NCBI GenBank assembly: GCA_024663395.1
Contig: JANFAH010000059.1
Coordinates: forward strand, 186,001-250,000
Reading direction: 5' to 3'
DNA length: 64,000 nt
Origin: Pisolithus tinctorius
Lineage: Eukaryota > Basidiomycota > Agaricomycetes > Boletales > Pisolithaceae
The notes beneath the pieces are model-generated. The model worked only from the letters and a program-made list of their open reading frames with translations, was not told the origin of the DNA and ran no database searches. Shown here one piece after another: positions 47,702-63,285 of this stretch (position 1 is the first letter of the stretch; every line of letters begins with the position of its first letter). A program made the position numbers and the translations under genes.

Positions 47702-48699
47702 TGCCGAGTAAAAGACACCTAAGGTACCCAGTTCGAAGTATCCTGGCGAACCAACGTCCTCGATGGTGTGAATTAAGGTATATTCGAGGGGCTTCAAGGA
47801 AAGTTCTACGGGAAGGGTTATACTATGCCCAATTTTGTGCCCAATCATGATAAACCTTTTCGTGGACAATTTATCCTGACCTGCACTAGGGCCTAGAGAT
47901 GCACTCGCGTCAGTCGTGGTAGCAGTAAGTCCAATAACGGTTTCAGTTAAAAACTATCGTAAAACCCCGTGTACGTAGCAGGGGCGATGTCATAAGACGT
48001 GCCGTTGGTAGTGATGCCCCTTGGTGCGTTCTCAGATAGCTGATGTAGATAGTATGTTGTGACTAAAACGTACTGGGCGCCTGGCCGATGGGGGACCACA
48101 GCTCCCCATTAGGACATTCATACACGCAGTGCGTGGGCTGACCTTAAGGGCGCATATCAGTTAATTATCACGATAGTTTAACGCGATATACACTTACCAG
48201 GGGAACCACAGCAACCCCTTGTTTGTCGATATGATGATCTTTGCGATCACCAATCAAGGTAAATGACTTAGGTTTTTGAAGCCACAGCAGACGGGATCAT
48301 ATACATCACGATAAAAGTTATCTGATAGCATAGGTTTTCTTGGATGGAATTGATCAACTGAATTACAAAGCCAATAGCGAAATCCCCGGAGTAAAGCAAG
48401 AGATAGGGGTATTCCAACGAGCGGTGCTGCTAACGTCAAGAACTGCAAAATGGACGGATCCAAGTCATCTAGAATGCTTCATTGTTAGCGCGATCGGGTC
48501 CATTACGTGGTAGGAGAACGCACTGTACCTGTTAACCCCGGGGTAGTGATCCACTCCGTATAGTGCATCAAATGTCAGTACTTGATCTTATGATAATCCA
48601 TTTGGAACCTAGTAACAACGCCAACGAGCTGCAGTCCTTATGAGCCATCTTGTTTCTTCCCCAGAGCTTCATTGAACAGCCTTGGACCGTCCATCAATG

Positions 48700-49530
48700 T
48701 GCACAACGACGGGGACTTGCGCGAGCTCCACATGAGAATAGTAGAAGGATGGAGCGTACGGAATTAAGGATGTGTCAATTGATAGAAGGGTCTCAAGCAG
48801 TTTGCAGAAAGGTGTGCAAACTGTAGTACAGGTCAAAACAGAATGATGGAATGGGCCTAATCTCTTGCCTTTCCAATTACCCTCATACGTGTTGTAAGCG
48901 TCACCCTGATAGTTCTGACATGCGCAGACTATCCGTTGGTTCCCGATTATTCGTTCCAAAGTCGCTTGCGTTCGCTCACGATACCTCCGCGTCGGTTCCG
49001 CACCACGACATACCTGGCCGGGTGAAAGAAACGACAAAACGACACGTGGACAGAGACGCCGGTTCCCCCAATGCCGCCGCCATAAAAGAGCAATGCGCCG
49101 GACTCGTAGGTTGTCCCGTCATTGAGATTCCGGCACGGATTGAGGTGAGTGATCCAAAACCACTCTGCCTCGAGGTCGTAATTATCACCCCTCTAAACTC
49201 CGCACTTGCTTGGTTCCCGTTCATTATTGTCCAAGCGATCGTAGCATGCGAATGTTTGACAGTGCAATGGACAGAGGGCTAAACAGGAAATCACCGCATT
49301 GTCGATCCAGTGACCAGAGCGACCATCAATAACGAGACAATTGATAGGGGATCAGCGTTCTCCATGGAAAAGGGATCTAATGAGATCACTGACTCGCAAG
49401 ATCAACGACGACCTAAGGTTTCAACCCACCCAGGGAACATGGACCGCTTCAGAGCTACATGCTAGAACGTGCTTCCATCTCAATCAAAATGTCGGGCATT
49501 AAAATCGAGTCAGACGTTGCGGTTGGTATT
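48700..49530 (+). repeat. Direct duplication, copy A
   Basis: Diverged direct repeat of 52085-52870, offset about 3.34-3.38 kb. Shared anchors include CATAAAAGA(G/A)CAATGCGCCGG at 49081, CATTATTGTCCAAGCGA at about 49222, GACCATCAATAACGAGA at 49321 and a tract at 49496. The minus-strand peptide LLETLLSIDTSLIPYAP matches copy B. Small indels shift the offset, so the copies are old or fast-evolving. Confidence 0.75.
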
Positions 49531-52084
49531 CGATAGATCGCTATCCTGCAGATGTGCGCATGGTGGCTTGAATATAGGCGAAACTTTACGGACAGACGCA
49601 TCAATATGGAGATCTGCACTGCACGAAAATCTTTGAGGTAACGAAAATAAACGGGCGATCTGGATCTATAGAACGAAGAAGAGCTTCGAAGCGCATGAAT
49701 GATAACCAGAGGATCCTTGTACGCGCGACCCAGCCTAGACAAGGGATAAAACACCGACCGCGGCAACATAGCGCCCTACCGCTGCATAGCTGAAGGATAC
49801 ATGAGTGTGAAGTAGCGATGCGATACTGGGCATATGGAACATACGCAAGGATGGCTAGAACGAGCAAAGGCGAAGCGAGTAAGGGGTAGCCTTGCTCCGC
49901 CATCGCCATGGACTGCAAAAGTTGACAAAAGACATGGGGCGGATGTACATACTCGTAGTACGGACCCGATACAAACTAAGATGGATGGTAGGAATTTTGA
50001 AAGTTGGAACACATGAATGTACTGTGGAGATTCGAGATTGCGCTGTACAAAGTTGGTTCCAACTCAAATTCGATGTCAACTCGGTAAGTAGTGGCAGTGA
50101 CGTGCTGCTTCCGTCCTCGGGAGTCGGAACTAACCCCACGGTGTGGGCCACAGTCCACCGTTCCGGTTCATTTTTTCATCCGTCCATCGAATCATTGAAT
50201 TCACAAGGTACACGACGCCTGTCTGATTTACCACTGCTGTGCATTCATGGCTGACGCTGTATGGTGGAAGGGACGGAGGGGATAACTACTGTAAAGCACT
50301 TAGGGGCAAAGTCCCGGTCCCTAAAATAAAAGCTCTTTTCCTTCGATACCTTCATTTGTTTGTTCATGGCGAGCTCAGCGATCGTTGTGAATCCAAACCC
50401 CCCACAAGACCCAAGCTTATCTCAGCCTCAATCGCTGTTGGACCACGACGACCGCTTCGAACTTCCAATCTCCATTGCTAATTCTCCGGCCAACACCCCA
50501 GAACCAGTGAGCAACTTTCCTTTGCACCCGCACCGAGTCACACAGAAAATTTGTTTTCGAAACCAGAGCAGAAGGAACCGATGTGATCGAAGGAGGCTAC
50601 AACTTTGTACACATCCTTCACCTCGACACTGGTGAATCTGGCCACCCATTTCCCTCTGTCCTGCGCTTGTAAATTGATCCAGATAACATCTCCCGATGGG
50701 AGGTCCCACTGCCGTAGGCTGCATGCTGTACTGTCAGCGGCACCCCAGTCTCAATATATCCACACCAGCCATCTACGTTTATAGTTGCACCTATGGGTCG
50801 GAATCCATAGCTACGGAATATATCGACGAAGATACCTTGAGATGGCGTGGATGCCACGTGTGGAAGAGTATGTTCTCCTAGACCATATGATCCCGCAGAA
50901 TATGAACCCTTGTCCAGGGGGAGCTGACAGGTTCGGTCTTTGCAACGTTGGGCCATCAGTGCCTCAACGACGACCTTCGTTCATCTGCGTTGAATACTGA
51001 TGCTCTGAATAGGTATGCGTCCGTGTGTGAATATATTCAGTTTGTGTTCGACTGTCAATCTCTCAAATGTTGCACAAAGGCACACTCACGAATCACGAAG
51101 CGAAGTTCAGAGAGCAGATGAGTACATTCCGTCGAGGCTTGATGCCCGAGGAAGCCATGGAGCGCGTGAAGAGCAAGAGGGATAATTAGATGGCACAACC
51201 ATATAACCGTAAATACCCTTTTGTGTTGTGACATGGTGATCCACATGGAGGAACATCGTGGCGAGATATGTTCTACTTCATCTCAGGAGCCTTTCAGATC
51301 AGAATCAATCTATCACTTAGCTGCCCTTCTCATGCACTCCCGTTCGCTGATGAAAACGAAAACTTCGACGTGTCTCATCCAAACAGGAATGAAGATACCA
51401 ATGTGCGTATGCAACTGGTTGGCCGGTGAAGTTAGTGTCGTCCACAAGCATGTGCATCCTGAACCACGAAGCCATGGCAGCACGAGGCAAGGACACTGTT
51501 GCTGGTGTCTGCGGATTCCAATATCAATGCTGTGGCTGCTCCTCTTACCTATAAGCTATAACCATTATGTACGCGGTAGTTTGGAGCCACCGACCTGTAG
51601 CCCCAGTGAGCAGTGAAAGGAGTGGAGGATTGGCGCCTTGCGGGTAGCTATGATATGTATGTGATTGTGTTAGTAAATTTGTCGCGACTGTGCGCACCAT
51701 TCCATCCCATCCCTGTGTGACTTCGCACGTAATACACTCGGGCCGTCACTAGGTGGTGTGAGAAAGGCCGTCGCAGACCAGCCGCTTCCTGGAAACAGTG
51801 AATACAATGAGAACTGGGAGGATTTGCGTGAGGGCTTCCACCGTACAAAGGCATGAGAGACGAGCGGCTCGCACTCGCCGTGGACGATGTCTACACATCT
51901 ACGATGGTGCAATTACTGAAGCCGCCTTTAGAAATGAAGAGTTCAAGTACACTTTATAGTGTCATATTCAAAAGTACCCTCTAACCATATTCCCGTACAG
52001 GCGTCTGGCAACAGCAGATGTGTTGTCAATGGGTGTTCTCCAATGCGAATGGGACTTTCACGTTTCAGACCAGGTAGCATTCTG

Positions 52085-52870
52085 GAGTGCACATCGGCGG
52101 TAACTTGCGGGAACTCCGCATATCTGAGGGGTAGAACATGCGGAATCAAAGAAGTATCGATCGATAGAGGGGCCTCGAGCAATTTGTGGAAACTGTCCAA
52201 ACCGCAATGCAATGAGGCAGAATGGAATGACGAATGGGGCTACACGTGTCTTCGCCTTTCAATTATCCTCGATCACCGAAATACTTGCTGTAGGCGTCAC
52301 CCTGGCAGTGCACGCATGCGCAGAGCATCTTGATGGTATCCAACGCCCGTTGGGTTCATTCATGAGACCTGGCCGAGTGAAAGAAACGATACGCAGACAC
52401 GGACACTGGTTTCTCCAACGTCACTGTCATAAAAGAACAATGCGCCGGACTCGTAGGGTGTTCCGCCGACAAGACTCCAGGTGAGTCATCCAAACCCCCC
52501 ATGCCTAGGGGTCGTAATCATTGCCCGTCCAAACCCCACACTTGCTTGGCTTTTCCGTTCATTATTGTCCAAGCGACGACAGCATGCGAATACTTGGCAG
52601 TGAGTTGAACGGGAGGAGCCTTAAAGAGGACGCCACCGCGTTATTGATCCATTGGTCACAGCGACCATCAATAACGAGATGATAGGGGACCGATGTTGTC
52701 AATAACAGAGGGACCCAGTGAGGTCACTGGCGATATCAATGTCAGTGTAGGGTTTCGACCTGGAGCCCAGGGAACGTGGAGCGCTCTGATTTAGAGCTCC
52801 ATGCATGAGCGTGGTTTCCATCTCGATCACATTGTCGGGTATTAAAGTCGAATCGGCCGTTACTGTCGGT
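52085..52870 (+). repeat. Direct duplication, copy B
   Basis: Counterpart of 48700-49530. Anchors at 52429, about 52560, 52663 and 52835. The minus-strand peptide LLEAPLSIDTSLIPHVL matches copy A, and both copies also carry a second (D)S(T/I)L(I/M)PD motif upstream on the minus strand (52830 here, 49500 in copy A). Both copies are interrupted by stops and frameshifts, so neither is an intact gene. Confidence 0.75.
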
Positions 52871-53971
52871 GCATATTGACTTGAGACCTTCCGCGAGCTG
52901 CTAATCGTGTATGTTGGAGGTACCCAGGCCACGTAAGCGGCCCCGCCCCTAGAGTAACGTTTCCGTAGCCGCGCAGAGGTTGCTCGGATTCCGCTCTCGC
53001 GTAAGGAACCGAGACCTCAAACCTTCTGAGGTGGTCTGAAAAGGAACGACCACATACTTAAGAGTAAACGGACTAGATACTGGCCTGCTAATACGTGTCG
53101 TAGCACTGAAAAGGGCAAATAACAGCGCGTCCCAACGTTCTGATCCACGAGTTGAGGAGGACCTCACCATAGTAGCATGCTTGGAAGCGCGTCACATCAA
53201 TCGATTCCCTAACAACATTCATTGTCCACTAACTTCAACGAACGGATTGATCACGTTGAAAGCAGTGTACTCCACCGGAATTTGGGATCGAACTTTGAGC
53301 CTCTTTTTGACATTTCCACTTGGCGTTGGATTAGACAAAGTCTGCAGGGCGTCTGTTGACAACCGGCGGAACACAGGCTGGTGACCAATCTCGTATACTA
53401 TGCTGGTAAACGCCACTTGAATTCGCATTTCTGCGGTTGGGTTGGAGTTGTACATCAGCCCCGAGCTCCATGCAGTTTGCAAGATGCGTACATGCTGCTG
53501 TGTAGTTTTGCTCAAGTCCTGTGGGTTGTGATGCCCGAGACATCTATCGAAGATGGCGGTCTAGGACTTGGGACTTACACTTGGTATGTGACGTTGTTCA
53601 ATCTTCTGCGACTGCTCAGCACCGCAGTGAATGACACGATCTTCTTTAGTACAGGGTGTTAACGAGGGCCGCAATTCGGAGGTCGTGAATTCCAACAGTA
53701 CCTGAGAAACCTAAATCCATTTTATTTGTTTCGACTCCTGTTAAGCACAGTAGCAAAAAGCGAGTGGGTATACAGCAACATTAACTAGTACTGTCTCGAT
53801 AACGGGTCCCTGACAATGTTCACAAACGTCAAATTGATCGAGGTCAGGTTTAAATAATAGCAAATGATGAGGAAAACGAGTCATAACGAGGGATGGGGCG
53901 TGCCAATAGAAGTGATGCATTGCAAAAGGCATCATGCAGAGACTCGCAAACGTCAATCGGACATGCCAATG

Positions 53972-56258
53972 CTATAGCAGAACACCTCGGTCCTTTCCTG
54001 AGCGTACAAGTTGTGTCCATTCCTGTCTCCAGTTACTCATCTGTTTTCGCAGCTTCTTGTCGCCTAGGAGGTGCTCGATCCAGAACAAAAGCGCGTCGTC
54101 GTCTTCGGGAACAAACACCGACGACAGTAACGAAAGGACAGTCTCAAAGTTGGCCGAGTTTGACGTGATATGGTCTTACACAGAGAGATGAGAAGCTGTG
54201 GCTTGCAGCAATGTACCAAATGTTCTTACCCCGGTATACCCAGATGACTGCAATTGCGGCAGCGACGAATACATCCTGCCCCTCGAGTAGGAAAGCGTCC
54301 CATAACCGCAACTGCGTCTGAAATGGCACCGAGTTCGCGAATAGGGTGATGTACCACTTGGTGGCATACGACGTCGTAGAGATCATATGCTTCCTAAGAG
54401 CGGCGTAAACACCAGGCATCTTGGACTGCATAATACGCTCTTGGACATAGATGGCCTCTAAGAGGCCTGGGAAACCCGGAGAGAATATGGTGTGCATAGA
54501 ATAGGCGTCGTGTAGGCGGGAGAGTGCAGCATAAACCCTTTCGGGCTCGAAATAGGTAAGAAGCGTGGCGGCGATGGGGCCCATACCCTGAACGTAGCCA
54601 CATTGTGAACATCGGAGGGAGAAGGAATGTAGAACATGAAACAGCGACCGTTGCCTAGGCAGGCTCAGACTGAATGATGATCAGACCAGGACAAAGGACG
54701 TACCCCAGACCATAGCGTGTATGAAACAAGATATGGCCGTTAATTGTCCGCGGCACATCCAGGTCGATTTGGATGTCATAACTTGACGGCTTATCAATTT
54801 CCTGATAGTAGTACTCTTTCAATCTCACAACTACCTCATGTCCCGACTTGGAAAAGTCATTCATGAGCGTTTCCCATGCTGCATTTCTCCACCGATCAGG
54901 TATGCCCTTGTAGACCCGCTGGCGGAGTTTATGGGCTTTCGACGGCTTCACATGCCACGACTCGGCATTTCCGCCGCGGTCACGACTACGGACTTCTAGC
55001 ATCCTTCCCCACTTTGATATACGCGCAGCTTCTTTGAGCGGAGATGACGGCGGCGGTAATGAATTGACGGACACCGCTTGGGGTGGAGCCGCCTTAGGAC
55101 CCGCGTGAACAGTACTTAGTCGTTTCAGTAGAGGTGCTGACGGTAGTAACACCAATCGATCATGGTTAGTAACCGTAAAGAAGCCATACCTGCATAGAGT
55201 GAATATGAGAGTGACGGGTATCCTGTTATGAAATCCCACCGATCTAAACTCGACAAGACGCGCATCTCCTCAGGTGGCAGATCTCGTGATTTCGCAGATG
55301 GGCCGTCTACGGCGGCTTCTGCGCGGAGTTCGCTGGCACGACTGGCACGGTTTCGTGCACGCGTGCGTTCCACCCCTTCTTCGTAGCCATCACCACTCAC
55401 GCCGGTGGCATGCAACTGGGCGTATACACTCCTAACGTGAAAGGAGTCCAGGTCTTCGCCCTCTGAAGGGACGAGAGACGTTTTACTGGACGGGCTGCTT
55501 AACTTTGAATACAGTTTGGTAGCTGGGGATGACGGTGGTGTCTGAGAAGACGCTGGGGGAGACAGGGAAGAAGATGGTTGCGGGGGTGCAGGAACAAAAG
55601 GGGGTTCGGATGAAGGTGAATCCGTTCGCCTGGGATGTGAGGATGGACGACTTTGCGGTGGTGTGGGTAGCGGTTTGAGTAATACAGGGGGGAGGTTGAC
55701 CTCAGAACCTGCCTGAGAACTGCATGAAGTAACAGGACTGTTGCGGCCTGAAGGAACGCGGGGAATGCGTGGGGGTACTTCTAAAGTATCCCATCTATTG
55801 AACGAACTTGGGGTGCAGCCTGAGACTGGCCGTGAACGAGAGGAGGGCCTCGAATCGGGTAGCGATGATCGTTCGTAAGGATTGGCCAGTGGACTAAATT
55901 GACGAGGATCGAGGGAAATATCGATATACGCGGAGTCGGTCTTTGATACGTATGTACTGGCGGTTCGATTAACGAAGTTGTTGTAAGAGAAACTGTCCCC
56001 TAGGGACAAGTCGAGTTCTTGAGGCGAATCGTCAAAGGCTGACGCGGGCCAAGCTGCAGCTGCAGTTGCAGCCCCGTCGCCGTACATGGAATATATTGAA
56101 AATATGGTGGTTTCTGTGGAATCCCGTTCCTGGTCGGTCGACGACAAGGTAAGGTCTGGTATGGAACAGAAAGTCGACGAAGGCGATGAGCCTTGACTTG
56201 GACTTGAAGGCGATGGCCTGGGCGGTGCGAGGGACGGCGACGACGATGGCGTCTCCAT
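53972..56258 (-). CDS. TBC-domain Rab GTPase-activating protein
   Basis: The first exon (from 56258) encodes about 350 disordered Ser/Pro-rich residues, then RWDFITGYPSLSYSLYAG. After an intron come FFTVTNHDRLVLLPSAPLLK and the TBC domain: VYKGIPDRWRNAAWETLM, the arginine finger in IDLDVPRTI, and, across an intron at about 54660, GQRSLFHVLHSFSLRCSQ and the glutamine finger CGYVQGMGPIAATLLTYF. Further blocks are TKWYITLFANSVPF and RLWDAFLLEGQDV. The last exon ends RSGKDRGVLL at 53972. Both catalytic fingers are intact, so it should accelerate GTP hydrolysis by a Rab. The Rab target is not evident. Fungal Msb3/Gyp-type GAPs are the likely relatives. Confidence 0.92.
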
Positions 56259-57039
56259 AAAACACGCCCTGTCAGCGGTGGAAGGGAGGAAAACAGAACG
56301 GCGGGAATAAAACAGTTTCAGTCGGTGGAACGGTGTCTTTCAAGTAACGGGCGCTTGTGAAGCTTCCGCCATTATCCGCTTTAGGAAAGTCCTCGCAAGA
56401 CCGTACTACCAACGTTCAATGTATCAAAGATATCCGGGAAAACAATCTAACTGCTACAGTGCACCCCTGACCGGTAGACCGTTGACGGGCAGTGATTGGC
56501 GCCCATCAAGTACCATTGCGAGGAGATCAAATGTCTTGGTGCACTGCACAAGGGGTGGTGGACCCATCAGAAAGCTCGAATAAGTACGGTCCAGGCAAGG
56601 AACCGAGTTTATCAACGTGATGCTAGAACGAGTCGAACATCCTATAAGATATATGTACTTGGATCGGTGATCCCCGAGTGACCAGTGAACTTTGAAACTA
56701 ATCCTTACATGTCGGACAGGGGTGCTCAAGAAGTTTCATTCACCACAAGACCGGTCAAAGCGGCCAAGTGCATTACCGGGTAATCTGTACGATCCGTCGT
56801 CAACGTTCACGTTCAACTGCTGTATGTACGTCCAGGAGCGGCTGAAGTGTGTCGGGGTGTTCGTGCCGCGTGCAGCCAGCAGCCGCTTAGCTAATTAGTA
56901 ACTCACTAAGTCATGCTTCTAGTAGTACTACTAAGCACATCGCACCACTTCGGGAATCGACTCGTACCCAGCTGTATCGGATTACACGGCTGGCCCGTCT
57001 CCAAGGCATCTTGCCTATTGCTGATCAGGATCAACGAGA
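56259..57039. promoter_or_regulatory. Divergent intergenic region, TBC gene / AP-3 delta
   Basis: 781 bp between two start codons pointing apart. No coding segment and no named element recognised. Confidence 0.45.
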
Positions 57040-60000
57040 ATGTGGGAGCGGACTCTCCAAGATCTCATTCGCGGCCTACGCGCCAACAAGAATGACGAAG
57101 CCAAATTCATAGCCCAGGCCATGGACGAGATTAGGAAGGAAATAAAGAACAAAGACATGGAACTCAAGGCAGGCGCCGTCATGAAACTTACCTATGTGCG
57201 TACGACCCTCGCTCCCGTCGCGTGTCCGGAGGGTGATAGTCTGAGCCATAGCTCAACATGTTAGGGTACGACATGAACTGGGCATCCTTCCATATCATAG
57301 AGGTCATGTCGTCTTCAAAGATCCACCTCAAAACAGTCGGGTATCTTGCCGCCGGCCAGTCTTTCGACGACGACACCGATGTGCTCATGCTCACCACCAA
57401 TCTGATTAAGAAGGTGAGTCATTCGAGTCCGCTCATTATCAGTGTTCACATTTCAGCAGGACCTGAGCTCTAGTCCTGCCGAGGTTGCGATTACACTGAA
57501 CGGCCTGTCCTCTGTCGTCACACCCGACCTTGCACGAGACCTAATACCTGAAGTCTTCGCTATGCTCAACCACTCCCGTCCTCACATCCGCAAGAGGGCT
57601 GTTTTGACCCTTTACAGGGTGTGCGAGAGGTATCCGGAAGCTCTTTCTCAGGGTATCATCCGACTGCGGGAAAAGCTCGATGATTCGGATCCAGGTAATC
57701 CTTGTCAGACCGTAGATTGGCCTCGTCAGTGCTGACCGCGTCGAAGCCGTCGTTTCAACTACAGTCAATGTCATCTGCGAGCTCGCCAGACGCAATCCTC
57801 AGGATTATCTCCCTTTAGCCCCTCACTTATTCCATCTCCTGACCACCTCGTCCAATAACTGGATGCTCATCAAGCTCATCAAACTGGTACGTATATTCCC
57901 AGCTACGCTGTTAGGTGCGTGCCTAACAGAGGTGTCCAGTTTGGTGCCCTTTCCCCTCATGAGCCTCGGCTGGTCAAGAAACTACAACCCCCTATAACAG
58001 AGCTCATCTCTACGACGTCTGCAATCTCCCTGCTCTATGAGTGTGTACATACATGCATCATAGGCAATATGCTTCAGGGGCCTTCTGGTCAATCCCTAGC
58101 GCAGACTTGTGTCTCAAAGCTTGCTGCATTCCTTCAGGACGCTGATCAGAACCGTCAGTGTTGTACCACACCACCACTCGGATCTTCGCTGATAGGTGAT
58201 GTACACAGTCAGGTACATTGCTCTCCTTGCCCTCGTCAAAATCGTGCCTACCCATGCGGATTTGGTTGCGGAACACCAAGACGTTATCCTTGCCAGTGTG
58301 GATGACGATGATATTAGCATCCGTATGCGCGCTCTTGATTTGGTCACCGCCTTGGTGAGTTTTCTCTGCGTGTTGCCATATAACAAGCATGTGAACACCA
58401 TCACCAGGTCAACAAGCACAACCTGCAGTCCATCGTCCAACAACTTCTCTCCCATCTCGTGCAGCCTCAAACCTCAGTACCCTCCGCCGTCCAATCGTTA
58501 TCCCAGCATGTCGTGCCCTCCATCCCCTCTAAGGCACCCTCCGTGCCTTCTCAGTCATCCGCATATCGCCTCGTTCTCTCCCAACACGTCATTTCAATGT
58601 GCTCGAACTCCATGTACGACAACGTTACTGATTTTGAGTGGTATCTGTCAGTCCTTGTCGACCTCACTTACGTCTCAAATGTGGACATCGGCTCCCGAAT
58701 ACGTGACCAACTTGTCGATATCGTGGGTAGAGTACGGGCAGTGCGAGCGTATGCCGTGAAGCTGATGGTGAAACTGTTGTCCGATGAGACCTTACTGGTC
58801 CATGCTGGGGAGCCTGGGAGTTGCTCGGAGGTGTTATGGGCGGCCGCGTGGATATGTGGGGAGTACTGCGGGTGTGCTTCCTTCCCCACTTCGCTAAGGT
58901 GTATTCCCTTACCTCATTTAACATTTTTCTAGCGAGCTGCTCGCACCAGAGGAGCTACTCCCTTACCTGCTTCACTCGGAAATCCACAATTTAGATCCGG
59001 ATACCATAGTTGTGTATCTTCAGGCAGCCACCAAGGTTTTTGGTTATTGGTTTACTGAAGCTGCCCAACAATGGACAGACGACCTTCTTGACAAAGTGAA
59101 AGGCGCAGTTGACAGCATGATGGAACGATTGGAGGACTTCGTATCGAGTCCGCATATCGAGGTACAAGAACGGGTGAGTTTACGTAACCATTTCCATCTT
59201 CTGGCACGTCTGCTAAGATAGGCTCGTTTGCCACAGGCAGCGAACATCCTCCAATTGTTCACATTCATTAAGCATGACCTTACTACTTACCGCCCCAAAT
59301 CGGAACCCGCTTTCTCAGATGGTTATTCCGCATCGCTCTCGGTTTTTGACGCCTCGGAAATTGACAGCGGGCCAGCTTTCCCAAAGAGCTTGTATCTGAT
59401 TCACCCACTGTTTTCCACTTACGAGCTTAATCCGGTAGCATCGGCGGCCCAAGCAAGCGTACCCATTCCCGAGGGGCTCGATTTGGATGCATGGCTTGTC
59501 CCGTCAATGCAGGTACCCGTTAATGACGAAAATGAGGGTGGTGAAGTAGTGGCTGAGAAGAAGGTGAAGAAAAAGGGAAAGAAGGGCAAAGAAAAGGGAT
59601 CTTCGGACCGGACGAAGTCGAAAGAGACGAAGAGACGGACGGACGGTGAGGAAGTACTTGTTCCTTTGGAGGACACTGAGACGCCAGAGGAGATAGCGGA
59701 GCGGGAGCGAGTAAGCCTTTTTTTCCCCTTATTGCCAGTATCTAAACGTGATTTACATTGGTGGTCTCCAGCAAAAGGCGGAACGACTGGAACGGATGCG
59801 AGAGGACCCATATTATATTACAGATGACCAACCTCCCAAACCCCCTGTGGACGACGTCGATTCAATTCCGATCATACGATTGGACGAGCTACCACTTCCA
59901 ACGCCCAAAGGTGACGTATAGTCAACGGCGGCCGTCTTGAACATAACACAGCTGACCTGCAAAACGTAGTTGAACCCCGCTTGTTCGCACTCAAAAGCAG

Positions 60001-60289
60001 CTCTGCGCGTTCCTCTTCTCCCCGGTTTGTCGTAGAGAAGGAGGGAGAGATGCCCGAGGGCGCGATACCTACACCACCACTGTCACAGTCTGCTCCCATA
60101 ACTCGACAACAAACGCCGAGTTTGTTCGAGCGAATATCGACACCGCCTCCTATTTTGCCTTCTTTCCAGCAGTATGATGTACCTGGGAACGATGCTCGTG
60201 CCAGTACACCAGAGCCCATCAAGGTCACAAGAGTGAAGAAGAAGGGCACCGGTACCGGGAAGAAAAAGCACACGACGGGAACGGGTTAA
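57040..60289 (+). CDS. APL5: AP-3 complex subunit delta
   Basis: Multi-exon gene. It begins MWERTLQDLIRGLRANKNDE, the typical AP-3 delta start, and continues with adaptin HEAT repeats: DMELKAGAVMKLTY / LNMLGYDMNWASFHIIEVM, VGYLAAGQSFDDDTDVLMLT, LNGLSSVVTPDLARDLIPEV. Later exons give SDPADRVEAVVSTTVNVICE, WMLIKLIKLFG, DVILASVDDDDISIRMRALD and FEWYLSVLVDLTYV. The hinge is Lys/Glu-rich (KKVKKKGKKGKEKGSSDRTK), as usual for delta, and the protein ends KKHTTGTG. AP-3 carries cargo from Golgi or endosome to the vacuole and needs HOPS, including VPS33 (27695-30457). Exact exon borders between 57690 and 58200 were not all fixed. Confidence 0.93.
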
Positions 60290-60589
60290 ATAAATTTCGA
60301 TTGGAGTACATGACATGCTATTCGCACCCGAACCTGTTTATATCTTTAGTGGAAGCTACACAATATACAGGGGGATCTATTAGCACACTAGAATGCTAAA
60401 GACAAAGGGTATTGGCGGTGTGGTACAGGGTGACTGGGATGTGTGTTTACGATAGCGGCTAAAGTGAGATGCGTTAAGAGTGTCCAAAGGTATACTGCAG
60501 GAAAGTATTGCTGGGTAAACGAGGTTTGGAGCACGGCCAACGACAAGAAAGCGAGGAGAAACGAAGTGATGCGATGTAAATGTCACCTA
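60290..60589. other. Convergent 3' region of AP-3 delta and the kinase
   Basis: 300 bp between two stop codons facing each other. No coding signal; expected to hold both polyadenylation regions. Confidence 0.4.
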
Positions 60590-62780
<2,191 letters not shown>

Positions 62781-63285
62781 GATCACAATCGATGTATTCT
62801 GGTGCCAGACGCTAGATACCAGCGACTATAACGTGCCGTGGACACGAGTCTGTGCTCGCGATGCGTTGATAACACGGAAAATGAGAGTGAGAGTAGGGAG
62901 ACACTGGACAGCTATGAGAGGCGTGCTAACTAGTCACTGGTGGAGGGCAGTTTGGCAGAGTTCCTTATTTTGTCGCCACCACAGCTCCACGATGTCAACC
63001 GGCCCTTTCATTCACCCTTGAACACTTTTATGTACCGACACTCCCAAATGCCGCTCCGGGCACTGTAACAGAAGCGCACTGGAACAGCGGAGGGAAAAGA
63101 CAAGGTCATCGGGAGCTCATTTTATTGGTTTGATCTAATTCATATGCGAATCTACCTCGCGCAATGTCTGCTTCTGCGACATCGTCACTACCAGGAAACT
63201 TACGTGTCAGTCGCGGGTCGTCAGGGTATGTCTTTTATCAACAATGCAAGATCAGGAGAGCGATGTCTCGGGCGTGTTGGTATGG
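62781..63285. other. Intergenic between kinase and metal transporter
   Basis: Holds the kinase promoter and the 3' end of the next minus-strand gene. The plus-strand frame 62749-63021 has no supporting motif. Confidence 0.4.

Larger units (their letters stand above)
47702..53971. other. 6.3-kb gene-poor stretch
   Basis: Between the 3' end of DML1 (+) and the 3' end of the TBC gene (-). No intact gene is recognisable. Frames on both strands are short and full of stops. It contains a diverged direct duplication (see the repeat entries at 48700 and 52085) and one segment near 48240-48460 (minus) that looks exon-like: PKSFTLIGDRKDHHIDKQ followed by a GTAAGT donor. No transposase, reverse transcriptase or terminal repeat was seen. 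Probably a zone of decayed genes or elements. Confidence 0.5.

Noticed and set aside
49455..53170. Idea that the duplicated stretch is an LTR retrotransposon
   Set aside because: No reverse transcriptase, integrase, primer-binding site or polypurine tract seen, and the two copies are too diverged and too far from any element body to be LTRs of one insertion.
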